Source: Haloactinopolyspora alba (GTDB lineage: Bacteria; Actinomycetota; Actinomycetes; Jiangellales; Jiangellaceae). Taken from it: a DNA stretch of 64,000 nt. A program made the translations under genes and the position numbers. Below are positions 35,968 to 44,658 of this stretch, piece by piece (within the stretch, counting starts at the first letter, position 1; each line of letters starts with the position of its first letter). The notes beneath the pieces are model-generated. The model had not been told where the DNA came from, did no database searches, and saw only the letters and a list, made by a program, of their open reading frames with translations. The DNA lies in the NCBI RefSeq assembly GCF_003014555.1, contig NZ_PYGE01000003.1:320206-384205 (forward strand). The letters run 5' to 3'.

Positions 35968-36021
35968 GCGGCTGGCGCCTCATGATCTCGCCCGCATGGG
36001 CGATCATGAGGCACCAGCCGC
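35968..36021. terminator. Long hairpin downstream of the GH92 gene
   Basis: Two 20-nt arms (35968-35987 and 36002-36021) pair with one mismatch; the arms contain GCCTCATGATC and GATCATGAGGC. The 14-nt loop contains a further GCCC-GCAT-GGGC stem. It starts 31 nt after the GH92 stop in the direction of transcription, so it is probably that gene's terminator and separates it from the lacI promoter. The unusual length also fits a REP-type element. Confidence 0.65.
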
Positions 36022-36051
36022 GTCACCAGTACTGACGAGGCGCGCCTCAGG

Positions 36052-39000
36052 TCAGACGGTCGACAGGCGCACCCGGGCGATCCATGCGCCCCAGCCGTTC
36101 TCGGGCATGCTGTCCTGCACCCGGACGTACAGCTGCTGACCCTCCGGGTCCAGCCCGCTCAGGTCGACGGCGTACTCACGCCGGTTGCTCTGGTCGCGGA
36201 CGTCCTCGGTCTCCTCGAGCACCGGCTGCCAGTTCTCGCCGTCCGTCGACACGCTCACCAGGTACTGGTTGGCCAGTTCCATGGTCAGCTCGTGCGCGCC
36301 GACGCCGTCGGGGGTCGGGAACCGGTAGACCACGTGGCTGTCGCCGTCGGTGAACCGGCCGAACCCGTCGTACGCGGCGTAGCTGCGCTGCGAACCGTTG
36401 TCCTCGAACAGCCACGGCTCCTCCGCCGCGGTGAACGGCGAGAACTCGATGGTGTCGCCGATGACCTGCAGGTTCGCGGTGGCCGTCGCGGTGCCGGTGT
36501 TGGCCTGCGCGGTGACCTCGATGCTGTAGCCGTCCGGTTCCGCGTCCTCCGGGATGGCGATGTTCAGCTGGACCGTCGTCGACTCGCCGCGGTTCAGCCG
36601 TCCGAACCGCACCTCGCCGGGCTCCGGCCAGCCGTCCGGGACGTCCGCGGTGACCGTCCCGCGTGCCGGCCGGTTGCCGTTGTTCGACACGGTCACGTCG
36701 AGCGTCGCCGTCTCACCGGGCGAGCCGACGCCGGACGTCGTCTCGGCGGCCAGCGGCGCCGCCGACACCTGCTGCGACGTCAGCAGCTCGACCTCGGACA
36801 GGTCGACGGGAGCGCCGCCGGTGTCGGTGAACACCACCCGCACGTACCGGTACGTGGCCGGGTTCTCCAGCTTGAACGGCCGGGTCTGCTGGCCCCAGCG
36901 GAACGTCTGGTCCGTGCGTTCGTCCAGGACGGTCCATCGTTCGCCGTCGTTCGAGCCCTGCACCTTCCAGCTCAGCGGCTCGCCGCCGGTTCCGTCGGCG
37001 CCCGACGTCAAGGTGTAGAACCTGGTCAGCGGCTTACGGACGTTGTCGAAGTCGTACTGCACCCACGCGTCGCCGGCGGGCAGCGACACCGTGGCACCGG
37101 ACGTGTCGTCGAACAACGCCGCGGCGTCCGCGTCGCCGCCGACGCTCGGCTGCCCGCGCCCGGCGCCGGTCGAGTCCTGCAGCGGCCGCGGCACGTCCGT
37201 GTCGTCGGTGATCGACGGCAGCACGTCGTCCGCGTCGGTGGCCCAGTCGGACGGTTCCGGACCCATGTCGAACTCGAGCACCCCGCCGTCGGCGATCTCC
37301 TCGTGCGGCAGGTAGGTCTTGTCGTGCTCCTCGCCGTCCACGGTCAGTCCCTGCACGTAGACGTTCTCTTCGCTGTTCTCCGGCGCCTTGATGACGAGGT
37401 CCTCGCCGTTCTCCAGGTGCACCGTCGCCTTCGTGAACAGCGGCGAGCCGATGGCGTAGTTCTCGCTGCCGACCTGCAGCGGGTACATGCCCAGCGCCGC
37501 GAAGATGTACCAGGCCGACGTCTCGCCGTTGTCCTCGTCACCGGCGTAGCCCTGGCCGATCTCGCTGCCGACGTACATCCGCGAGAGCACCTCGCGGGTG
37601 ATCTCCTGGGTCTTCCACGGCTGCTGGGTGTACAGGTACATCCACGGGATGTGGTGCGACACCTGGTTGCTGAAGCCCCACTGCCCCATCCGGATGTCCC
37701 GCGCCTCGCGGATCTCGTGGATGATGCCGCCGTACGAGCCGGGGAACGTGCCGGTCTCCGGGGTGGAGAAGAACTCGTCCAGCTTGCCGGCCAGGGCGTC
37801 CCGCCCGCCGTACAGGTTGGCCAGGCCCTGCCCGTCGTGCGGAACGTGGAAGGCGAAGTTCCACCCGTTGGTCTCGGTGTAGTCATGGTCGTGGCCCCAC
37901 TCCCGGGGGTCGTACTCCTCCGGCGTGGACTTCCACGTCCCGTCGGCAGCGCGTCCCTGGAAGAAGCCGGTCCGCTCGTCGAACATGTGCACGTAGTTCT
38001 GCGCACGGGCCAGGAAGTACTCGTGCTCCTCGAGGTAGCGCTCGCGTTCGGCCGGAGTGGTGTCCGGGTCCTCGGCCAGCGCCTTCGCCTGGTTCGCGAT
38101 GCCGAAGTCGTTGATGTAGCCCTCCAGGCCCCACGACACGCCCTCGGACACCGCCGACGGGGTGTAGCCGAGGAACTGCGAGGTCTGCAGGCCCTTGCGG
38201 CCCACGTTCGTGTTGTTCGGGTCGTCTCCCGGAGGCGCGACGGTGGCGTTCTTGAGCGCCGCAGCGTAGGTGTCCTCGCCGTCGATGCCCGGGACACCCT
38301 TGACGTAGGCGTCGGCGAACGACACGTCCGAGCTGGTGCCGGTCATCAGGTTCGCGTAGCCGGGAGAGGACCAGCGCGAGACCCACCCGCCGTCGCGGTA
38401 CTGCTGCACGAACCCGTCGACCATCTCGCCGGCCTGCTCGGGAGCCAGGAGCGAGTACGCCGACCAGGTGGTCCGGTAGGTGTCCCAGAACCCGTTGTTG
38501 ACGTAGACCTTGCCGTCGACGACCTCGGCGCCGGTCTCCTCGGGCCCGCTGGGCGGCGTGCCGGTCGAGGACTGCACCGCGTGGCGGTACTCCGGCTGCT
38601 CGGCGGTGCCGACGTTCTCGTGCGCGGAGTTCGGGTAGAGGAACAGCCGGTACAGGTTCGAGTAGAGCGTCGTCAGCTGGTCGGGGCTGGCTCCCTCGAC
38701 CTCGATGACGTCCAGCCTGTCGTCCCACTGCTGCTGCGCCCGGCCGCGGACGTCGCTGAACGTGTCGTCCGCGGCGATCTCCAGCTCGAGGTTCTTCCGC
38801 GCCTGCTCGATACTGATCAGCGAGGTCGCGATCCGCATCGTGACCTGCTTGTCGTCGCTGGTGTCGAGGCGCAGGTGACCGAACACGTCACTGCGGGCGC
38901 CGTCCGACGGCTTCTCGGCGGCCGCGACCGGCTGGTCGACCGTCGCGTACACGTACATCCGGGTGGCGCCGTTGGACAGTCCGCTGCGCACGTCGGAGTA

Positions 39001-40878
39001 GCCGGTGACGACGCCGTTCTCGGCGTCCAGCGTGAGCCCGCCGGCGTTGTCGACGTTGTCGAACATCAGGTACGACTCGTCGCCGGTGAAGGTGAACCGG
39101 AACATCGCCGCATGGTCCGTCGGGGCGATCTCGGTCTGCATGCCGTTCTCGAAGGTGACGCCGTAGTAGTGCGGCTTGGCGACCTCGTTCTCGTGCCGGA
39201 ACGCCAGCGCACGGGCGTCGCGGTCGGTCGTCGGCGTGCCGGCGGACGGCATGACCTGGAACGTCTGCCGGTCACCCATCCACGGGCTCGGCTCGTGGCT
39301 GGCCGTGAACGCCTCGAGCTCGGGGAGGTTGTCGGCGTTGTTCTCGCGCTGGTACTCGTACAGCCAGCCGGTCGAGCCGGCGTCGGTCATCGGGACCCAG
39401 AAGTTGAACCCGTGCGGCACGGCCGTCGCCGGGATCGTGTTGCCGCGGGAGAACCCGCCGCTGGAGTTCGTACCGCGGGTGGTGATGACGTGGTCGGTCG
39501 GCTGCCCGGTGTAGCTGTCCGGAACGTCGCCGGTCGGCGGGCCCACGCGGATGTCGTCGAACCAGCCGTTGAACAGCGACGGACCGTTCGAGGCGTCGTA
39601 TCCGACCAGGATCCGGTCGATCGTCTTGCCCTCGGCGACGGCGCCGACGACGGACTTCTTGTGGTTCCACTGGTCCGGCCAGAGCGACTCCGACGAGCCC
39701 TGCGCCTGCGGCGTCAGGTCGAAACCGTGGTGGTCCTGCGCGTCGAGCTCGCTGAGGTAGGTCCCGTCGGTGAACGCGAGATCGACCGCGGCGTGTGTGC
39801 TCGGGTAGTTCAGGTCGTTGTCGGTCAGCTCCGGGAAGACCATGTACGACAGCTCGGTGTCGGCCTCCACCGGGATGTCCACGTCGAACACCTTGTTGTA
39901 CGCGTACCCGCGTCCCTCGGCGGTCTGACCACCGGAGTACTGCAGGGCACGCGTCCCGGTCCAGCCGACCTCCGGGCGCATCGTCCACCCGTTCACCGGC
40001 CCGCCGGAGGTCGCCGCGCGCATGTCGGTGGGCGGCGGAGGGGTCGTGTCGCCGTCGGAGAGTTGGAACTCCGCCAGCTGCAGCAGATCGGCACCATTGT
40101 TGGCGCTGATGTCCAGGCGGTACCAGGTGTACGCGGTGTCGTTCTCGATGCGGTACTCGTTCGTCCGGAACCGGTCCGCGAACTCCTGGCCGGAACGGGT
40201 GTCCAGCGTCGTCCAGGTCTCTCCGTCCTGCGAGCCCTGCAGCGTCCAGTCCCGCGGGTCACGCTCCGGCGCGTCGTTGGCCGACGTCAGCGCGTAGTGC
40301 ACGACGGCGACGGGTTCGTCGAGCCGGACCTCCAGCCAGCCCGTGGACTGGAAGATGAGCCACTTCGAGTTGACGTTGCCGTCGACGACCCGCTCCTTGT
40401 TCTCGTTGGGCGGGTTCTCCGCGTTGGCACGGACCTCGACGATCTGGTCCATGAGGTTGCCCGGGATGCCCGTCGCCGGGGTCCCGGTGACCCCGGACAT
40501 CCGCTTCTCACCGTCGGCACCGACCTCGGCGGTGTTCTCCCAGTCCGGCTGCGGGTCACCGGGTTCGAAGGAGGAGAAGAAGTCCGCCGTCGCCTCCCGC
40601 TCGCTGGGCGCGTCCGGTTCCGCCGACAACACGGACGGCGGTTCGGAACCGGTGTCCTCCTGGTCGGTCTCGTCCGGGTCCGGCGTGGCCGGGGCCGTCG
40701 GTTCCGGGGTCGCCGCAGCGGTGGGCGCCTCTCCCGGGGTGGCCGCCGTCTCCTCGGTGGCCGCGGTCTCCTCGGTGGCCGGCGTGGCCGGCGCGGCCGG
40801 CGCCGTCACCAGCGCGCTGACCAGGACGGCCGCAGCCGTCAGCAGGCCCGCCGGTGCGCGTCGAAACGAACGTTGCAT
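36052..40878 (-). CDS. Secreted GH92 alpha-mannosidase-like enzyme, multidomain
   Basis: A 1608-residue exported glycosidase. A signal peptide (RRAPAGLLTAAAVLVSALV) and a Thr/Pro/Glu-rich linker precede an F5/8-type C domain (about 135-275). The GH92 region spans about 455-1215, with GGFSRGNTIPATAVPHG near its start and the family motif GDEDNGETSAWYIFAALGMYP near residue 1113. A second F5/8 type C domain (about 1230-1365), a NEW3 domain and a C-terminal NPCBM-like domain follow. GH92 enzymes are Ca-dependent exo-alpha-mannosidases. The ATG at 40878 has GGAGGCGG upstream. A LacI gene and matching operator precede it. Confidence 0.93.
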   Translation of the reverse strand: MQRSFRRAPAGLLTAAAVLVSALVTAPAAPATPATEETAATEETAATPGEAPTAAATPEPTAPATPDPDETDQEDTGSEPPSVLSAEPDAPSEREATADFFSSFEPGDPQPDWENTAEVGADGEKRMSGVTGTPATGIPGNLMDQIVEVRANAENPPNENKERVVDGNVNSKWLIFQSTGWLEVRLDEPVAVVHYALTSANDAPERDPRDWTLQGSQDGETWTTLDTRSGQEFADRFRTNEYRIENDTAYTWYRLDISANNGADLLQLAEFQLSDGDTTPPPPTDMRAATSGGPVNGWTMRPEVGWTGTRALQYSGGQTAEGRGYAYNKVFDVDIPVEADTELSYMVFPELTDNDLNYPSTHAAVDLAFTDGTYLSELDAQDHHGFDLTPQAQGSSESLWPDQWNHKKSVVGAVAEGKTIDRILVGYDASNGPSLFNGWFDDIRVGPPTGDVPDSYTGQPTDHVITTRGTNSSGGFSRGNTIPATAVPHGFNFWVPMTDAGSTGWLYEYQRENNADNLPELEAFTASHEPSPWMGDRQTFQVMPSAGTPTTDRDARALAFRHENEVAKPHYYGVTFENGMQTEIAPTDHAAMFRFTFTGDESYLMFDNVDNAGGLTLDAENGVVTGYSDVRSGLSNGATRMYVYATVDQPVAAAEKPSDGARSDVFGHLRLDTSDDKQVTMRIATSLISIEQARKNLELEIAADDTFSDVRGRAQQQWDDRLDVIEVEGASPDQLTTLYSNLYRLFLYPNSAHENVGTAEQPEYRHAVQSSTGTPPSGPEETGAEVVDGKVYVNNGFWDTYRTTWSAYSLLAPEQAGEMVDGFVQQYRDGGWVSRWSSPGYANLMTGTSSDVSFADAYVKGVPGIDGEDTYAAALKNATVAPPGDDPNNTNVGRKGLQTSQFLGYTPSAVSEGVSWGLEGYINDFGIANQAKALAEDPDTTPAERERYLEEHEYFLARAQNYVHMFDERTGFFQGRAADGTWKSTPEEYDPREWGHDHDYTETNGWNFAFHVPHDGQGLANLYGGRDALAGKLDEFFSTPETGTFPGSYGGIIHEIREARDIRMGQWGFSNQVSHHIPWMYLYTQQPWKTQEITREVLSRMYVGSEIGQGYAGDEDNGETSAWYIFAALGMYPLQVGSENYAIGSPLFTKATVHLENGEDLVIKAPENSEENVYVQGLTVDGEEHDKTYLPHEEIADGGVLEFDMGPEPSDWATDADDVLPSITDDTDVPRPLQDSTGAGRGQPSVGGDADAAALFDDTSGATVSLPAGDAWVQYDFDNVRKPLTRFYTLTSGADGTGGEPLSWKVQGSNDGERWTVLDERTDQTFRWGQQTRPFKLENPATYRYVRVVFTDTGGAPVDLSEVELLTSQQVSAAPLAAETTSGVGSPGETATLDVTVSNNGNRPARGTVTADVPDGWPEPGEVRFGRLNRGESTTVQLNIAIPEDAEPDGYSIEVTAQANTGTATATANLQVIGDTIEFSPFTAAEEPWLFEDNGSQRSYAAYDGFGRFTDGDSHVVYRFPTPDGVGAHELTMELANQYLVSVSTDGENWQPVLEETEDVRDQSNRREYAVDLSGLDPEGQQLYVRVQDSMPENGWGAWIARVRLSTV

Positions 40879-40911
40879 CACAAACCGCCTCCGCCGATGT
40901 GCCGTCGCTCG

Positions 40912-40925
40912 TGGCAACGTTGTCA
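40912..40925. promoter_or_regulatory. LacI-type operator upstream of the GH92 gene
   Basis: TGGCAACGTTGTCA, a 14-bp palindrome with 12 matching positions and central ACGT, lies 34 bp before the GH92 start. A close relative (AGACAACGTTATCA) lies just upstream of the neighbouring lacI gene, which ties that regulator to both genes. Confidence 0.6.
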
Positions 40926-41027
40926 CCACGCTCCGCACGTGTCTATCGGGCCACCAGCCGGGACGTCAAGGGATCACCGTCGTGGTGTCACGCGTTCGTG
41001 ACATTTCAGCCGGATCACCGACGGCGC

Positions 41028-42038
41028 TCACGCGGGAATCTCGCCCGACCCCCGCGGAATCAGGCGGGTCTGCAGCTCGATGGTCCGGGCTGAGCTCACG
41101 TCGCCACCCAGCCGCTGGAACAGCACCTGCGCCGCGGTGCGCCCCAACACGGCGGCGTCCTGCGCGACCACCGTCACCGCCGGCGACAACATGTCGGCCA
41201 GCTCGAAGTCGTCGAACCCGACCAGAGCCGGGCGGCGCTCCCGCGTCGCCAGATCCCTGATCACCGCGACCGTCGCGCGGTTGTTCCCGGTGAACACCGC
41301 CGTCACGGGTTCGGGGCCGGCAAGCATCCGGTCCAGGGCATGCCGGATGAACTCCTGCTCCACCGGCCCTCTGGCCACCAGCGACGGGTCGTACGGCACC
41401 TCGGCGGCCTCGAGCGCCTCGCGGTAGCCGCGCTGCCGCTCCCCGGCGGTGAAGATGCCTTCGGCGTCGCCGATGTGCCCGATGCGGCGGTGACCCTGCT
41501 CGAGCAGGTGCCCCACCCCGAGCCGGGCTCCGCCGGTGTTGTCGACGAGGACCGCGTCCGCCTCGATCCGGCCCGCCGGACGGTCGGCGAACACGGCGGC
41601 GACGCCCGCCTCGATCTCCGGCGCCAGGTAGCGATGGTCGTCACCGGCCGGCACCACGACCACGCCGTCCACCCGCCCGGCGCAGAAGGCGAGCGTGAGC
41701 TCACGCTCCTGGACCGCGTCCTCACCGGACGAGCCGGTCAGCAGCAGGAAACCGTTCGCCCAGGCCTCCGATTCGACCGCCCGGGTCAGCGCCGACGAGA
41801 ACGGGTCGGCGACGTCCTCGAGGACGAGACCGACGCAGGCGGTGCGGCCGCGTCGAAGCAGACGCGCGCCCTCGTGCCGACGGAAACCGAGGTCCTCGAT
41901 GGCCTGCCGGACCCGCTGCACCATGGCCGAACTGACCCTCGGCTCACCGTTGACGACGCGCGAGACCGTCTTGAGCCCGACACCCGCGTGACGGGCGACG
42001 TCGTTCATTGTCGGCCGGCCGCCGCTTCCGGTGGTCAC
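41028..42038 (-). CDS. LacI-family regulator of the GH92 gene
   Basis: A 336-residue LacI repressor with the DNA-binding segment PTMNDVARHAGVGLKTVSRVVNGEP and a sugar-sensing domain. The GTG at 42038 (VTTGSGGRPTMNDVA) gives the standard N-terminus; ATG at 42008 would remove part of it, and an upstream extension would run into the 74-bp repeat. It lies 150 bp upstream of the GH92 gene in the same direction. Matching palindromes precede both genes. The likely inducer is a mannose-containing sugar. Confidence 0.9.
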   Translation of the reverse strand: MTTGSGGRPTMNDVARHAGVGLKTVSRVVNGEPRVSSAMVQRVRQAIEDLGFRRHEGARLLRRGRTACVGLVLEDVADPFSSALTRAVESEAWANGFLLLTGSSGEDAVQERELTLAFCAGRVDGVVVVPAGDDHRYLAPEIEAGVAAVFADRPAGRIEADAVLVDNTGGARLGVGHLLEQGHRRIGHIGDAEGIFTAGERQRGYREALEAAEVPYDPSLVARGPVEQEFIRHALDRMLAGPEPVTAVFTGNNRATVAVIRDLATRERRPALVGFDDFELADMLSPAVTVVAQDAAVLGRTAAQVLFQRLGGDVSSARTIELQTRLIPRGSGEIPA

Positions 42039-42040
42039 GG

Positions 42041-42054
42041 AGACAACGTTATCA
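42041..42054. promoter_or_regulatory. LacI-type operator upstream of the GH92-linked lacI
   Basis: AGACAACGTTATCA shares the CAACGTT core and TCA end with the operator of the GH92 gene (TGGCAACGTTGTCA). It lies 2 bp upstream of the GTG start, which fits autorepression. Confidence 0.5.
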
Positions 42055-42087
42055 CCCACACCTGGCCGAACGCCGCCACTCCCGGGC

Positions 42088-42161
42088 ATCACGAGGCTTT
42101 CACGCACGTCACGAGGCATGCAGGGGTGGTGACGCATGGAATTCCATGGTGAACGTGGTCA
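42088..42161 (+). repeat. 74-bp dispersed intergenic repeat, copy B
   Basis: The second copy (66 of 74 identical to 22061-22134). It has two TCACGAGGC boxes 20 bp apart and the perfect 14-bp palindrome CATGGAATTCCATG at its centre-right. It lies in the divergent gap between lacI and the thioredoxin-like lipoprotein gene, outside both reading frames. Remaining bases of the gap (42162-42258) hold the lipoprotein promoter and its GGAGGT ribosome-binding site. Confidence 0.85.
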
Positions 42162-42258
42162 ATCTTTCGAGAGTTCATGAATCGGTAAGGGGCGCAGGGG
42201 GTGTGCCGGGGAGACGATGGTGCGGCACCGCCATCGTGTCACCCGGAGGTCCTCTGTC

Positions 42259-42870
42259 ATGCGGCGATCGGTCACCCCTGCCGCGATCCTCGCGTTCCTG
42301 CTCGTGTGCACCGCGTGCGGCGCCGACGACTCCGAGGGTGGTACGGCCGCCCCGACCGGGACGCCGCCGCCGAGCGTGTCGACCGACCCGCCCCCGTCCG
42401 ATGCGGCCACCGAGGCCGCCGAAGAGACGAGCCCGCCCGCCGAGACCGCACCGCCGGTCCCGGACGAGCTGGACTTCACCGCGCCGACGGTCGGCGGCGG
42501 CACGTTCGAGGGCGCGAGTCTGGCCGGACAGCCGGCGGTGCTGTGGTTCTGGGCACCCTGGTGCCCGGTGTGCCAGGGCGAGGCGCCGACCATCGCCGAC
42601 CTCGCCGCCGAGTACGAGGGCGAGGTGACGTTCGTCGGGGTTGCCGGGCTCTCCGGTGACCTCGCCGCGATGGAGGGGTTCATCGCCGACGGCGGTGTCG
42701 GCGGCATCACGCACATCGACGACCGCGACGGCGAGGTCTACACCCACTTCGGCGTGACGCAGCAGTACGACATCGGCTTCGTGTCCCCCGAGGGGACCGT
42801 CGACATCGTCTCGGGCCCATTGGACGAGGCCGAGATCGCCGACCGGGTCGAGGAACTGGCGGCGGGGTGA
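42259..42870 (+). CDS. TlpA-like thioredoxin-fold lipoprotein
   Basis: A 203-residue exported thiol-disulfide protein. A signal peptide with lipobox (LLVCTACG) and a Thr/Pro/Ala-rich linker precede a TlpA/ResA-type thioredoxin domain with the active site WCPVC. It should reduce or exchange disulfides outside the membrane. The ATG at 42259 is preceded by GGAGGT. The next gene, a CcdA-like membrane protein, overlaps it by 4 bp and probably supplies electrons from the cytoplasm. Confidence 0.9.
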   Translation: MRRSVTPAAILAFLLVCTACGADDSEGGTAAPTGTPPPSVSTDPPPSDAATEAAEETSPPAETAPPVPDELDFTAPTVGGGTFEGASLAGQPAVLWFWAPWCPVCQGEAPTIADLAAEYEGEVTFVGVAGLSGDLAAMEGFIADGGVGGITHIDDRDGEVYTHFGVTQQYDIGFVSPEGTVDIVSGPLDEAEIADRVEELAAG

Positions 42871-43721
42871 GCGCACCGGACGCGCCGTACCAGTTCGCGC
42901 TGGTGCTGGGCATGCTCGCGGCACTGAACCCGTGCGGTTTCGCCCTGTTGCCCACCTACCTGACGTTGCTGGTGGCCGGCGGCTCGACACGCTCGACGAC
43001 CGCGGCGCTGCGCCGGGCGGTGACCATGACGGCCGCGATGACCGCGGGGTTCATCGCCGTCTTCGGGGCGTTCGGCCTGGTCGTCGTGCCGGCGGCGTGG
43101 TCGGTCGAACGCTTCCTGCCGTGGGCGACGGTGATCGTCGGCGCCGCGCTCGTCACGCTCGGCGGATGGCTGGTGTCGGGTCGTGAGCTGGTGCTGCGCG
43201 TCCCGCGGCTGTCCGGCGGCGCGCCGTCGCACTCGCCGTGGTCGATGCTCGTCTACGGCGTCGCGTACGCGGTGGCCAGCCTGTCGTGCACCGTGGCGCC
43301 GTTCCTGGCTCTGGCCACGTCGACGTTCTCGTCGGGTGTGCCGAGCGGGCTGGCGGCGTTCGTCACCTACGGCGCCGGCATGGGCCTCGTGGTCGGCGTC
43401 CTCGCCGTGGCGGTCGCCCTGGGCAGTGACGCGCTCGTGCGGCGTGCGCGCCGGCTGCTGCCGTACGTGTCGCGCGGCAGTGGCGTCCTGCTGCTCGTCG
43501 CCGGCGCGTACGTCGCCTACTACGGCGTGTACGAGCTGCGGGTGAACGCCGGCTCCGGCACCGACGACCCCGTCATCGATGCGGCGCTGTCGGTGCAGGG
43601 CACGCTCACCGACTGGGCGTCGGCCGTCGGGCCGGGCCGGATGGCGCTGGCGTTGGCAGCCGTGGTGGTCGTGGTGGTGACGCTCAGAACAGTGCGCTGG
43701 CGAGGGCACCCCGGGCCTTGA
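42867..43721 (+). CDS. CcdA/DsbD-type transmembrane thiol-electron carrier
   Basis: A 284-residue membrane protein of the CcdA/DsbD family with several predicted membrane helices. The two conserved redox Cys appear in LNPCGFALLP and SLSCTVAPFL. It should carry reducing equivalents from cytoplasmic thioredoxin to the TlpA-like lipoprotein encoded just upstream (4-bp GTGA overlap). Its 3' end overlaps the convergent YbbN-like gene by 38 bp. Confidence 0.9.
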   Translation: MSAPDAPYQFALVLGMLAALNPCGFALLPTYLTLLVAGGSTRSTTAALRRAVTMTAAMTAGFIAVFGAFGLVVVPAAWSVERFLPWATVIVGAALVTLGGWLVSGRELVLRVPRLSGGAPSHSPWSMLVYGVAYAVASLSCTVAPFLALATSTFSSGVPSGLAAFVTYGAGMGLVVGVLAVAVALGSDALVRRARRLLPYVSRGSGVLLLVAGAYVAYYGVYELRVNAGSGTDDPVIDAALSVQGTLTDWASAVGPGRMALALAAVVVVVVTLRTVRWRGHPGP

Positions 43722-44616
43722 CGACCCGCGGGTCGGTCGATCCGACGACCTCGAACAGCTCGAGGAGCCGGCCGCGGACACGCTCGCGCTCGTCGCCACT
43801 GACCGCCCGCACGGTCGCGATGAGCCGGTCGAACGCCGCCTCCGCCTGGCTTGCGGCGACCTCGAGGTCGGCGACCTGCAGCTGGGCGTCGACGTCGGTG
43901 GGGCTCGCGTCGGCGGCCGAGCGCGCGGCCGCCTGGTCGACGCCGGACGTGCGGCGCAGCAGCTCGACCTGCGCCAGCCCGGCCTTGGCCTCCGCGTCGG
44001 CCGGCGTCTCGGCGAGGACCGTGCGGTAGGCCTCGGCCGCCCGGTCGAAGTCGCCCGCGTTGATGGCCTCGTAGGCGGCCTCGAACCGCGGATCGACGGG
44101 CTCCTCTTCGGCCTGCTCAGCCTGCTCGTCCTCGGCGCCGGCGACGGGCTCGGCCCGCCCGGTGACGCCGTTGGCCACGGCCGCCTGCAGCAGCTGATCG
44201 ATGACCTGTCGCGCCTGCTGCTCGGTGACAGCGCCCTGGAACAGCGGCACCAGCTGCCCCTGCAGCACGGCGACCACCGTGGGGATGCTCTGCACCTGCG
44301 CGGCCTGCGCGATCGACTGGTTGGCGTCGACGTCGACCTTCGCCAGGAAGAACCGGCCCTCGTACTCGGCCGCCAGCTTCTCGAGGATGGGCGACAGCGT
44401 CTTGCACGGCTCGCACCACGTCGCCCAGAAGTCGATGACGACGGGGACCGACGCGGAGCGGTTGATGACTTCGGCCTGGAACGTCGCCTCGGTGACGTCG
44501 ACGACGTACCCTCCCCCGCCCGCACCGGAGGTGCCGGTTGCGGGGCGGCCGGGCCCACCGGTGTTCAGGGAGGACAGGTCGACGGCGCCGGGGCGGCTGA
44601 AACTCTGCGAGCTCAT
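43684..44616 (-). CDS. YbbN/CnoX-like thioredoxin with TPR-like tail
   Basis: A 310-residue cytoplasmic protein. A thioredoxin domain (about 35-150) carries WCEPC, and the C-terminal half is made of helical repeats rich in Ala/Glu. This is the layout of the YbbN (CnoX) co-chaperone family. Its position next to the TlpA/CcdA pair puts it among thiol-redox functions. It converges on the CcdA-like gene with 38 bp of overlap. Confidence 0.88.
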   Translation of the reverse strand: MSSQSFSRPGAVDLSSLNTGGPGRPATGTSGAGGGGYVVDVTEATFQAEVINRSASVPVVIDFWATWCEPCKTLSPILEKLAAEYEGRFFLAKVDVDANQSIAQAAQVQSIPTVVAVLQGQLVPLFQGAVTEQQARQVIDQLLQAAVANGVTGRAEPVAGAEDEQAEQAEEEPVDPRFEAAYEAINAGDFDRAAEAYRTVLAETPADAEAKAGLAQVELLRRTSGVDQAAARSAADASPTDVDAQLQVADLEVAASQAEAAFDRLIATVRAVSGDERERVRGRLLELFEVVGSTDPRVVKARGALASALF

Positions 44617-44658
44617 GCCCCCATCCTCCCCCGCCGGGCACCCGCGGTGCCACGCGGG

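Noticed and set aside
36292-41001. A 1569-codon open frame on the plus strand opposite the GH92 gene
   Set aside because: It is low-complexity and rich in Arg, Val, Gly and Leu with no motif. It is the mirror frame produced by GC-rich third positions of the real minus-strand gene.
42130-42161. GGAATTCCATGG at the repeat as a cloning or vector remnant
   Set aside because: The same sequence with natural divergence lies 20 kb away within a 74-bp homologous block, so it belongs to the genome.
42217-42258. An earlier start for the TlpA-like gene at 42217
   Set aside because: It would add a basic stretch before the signal peptide; the ATG at 42259 has a good ribosome-binding site and a normal lipoprotein N-terminus.
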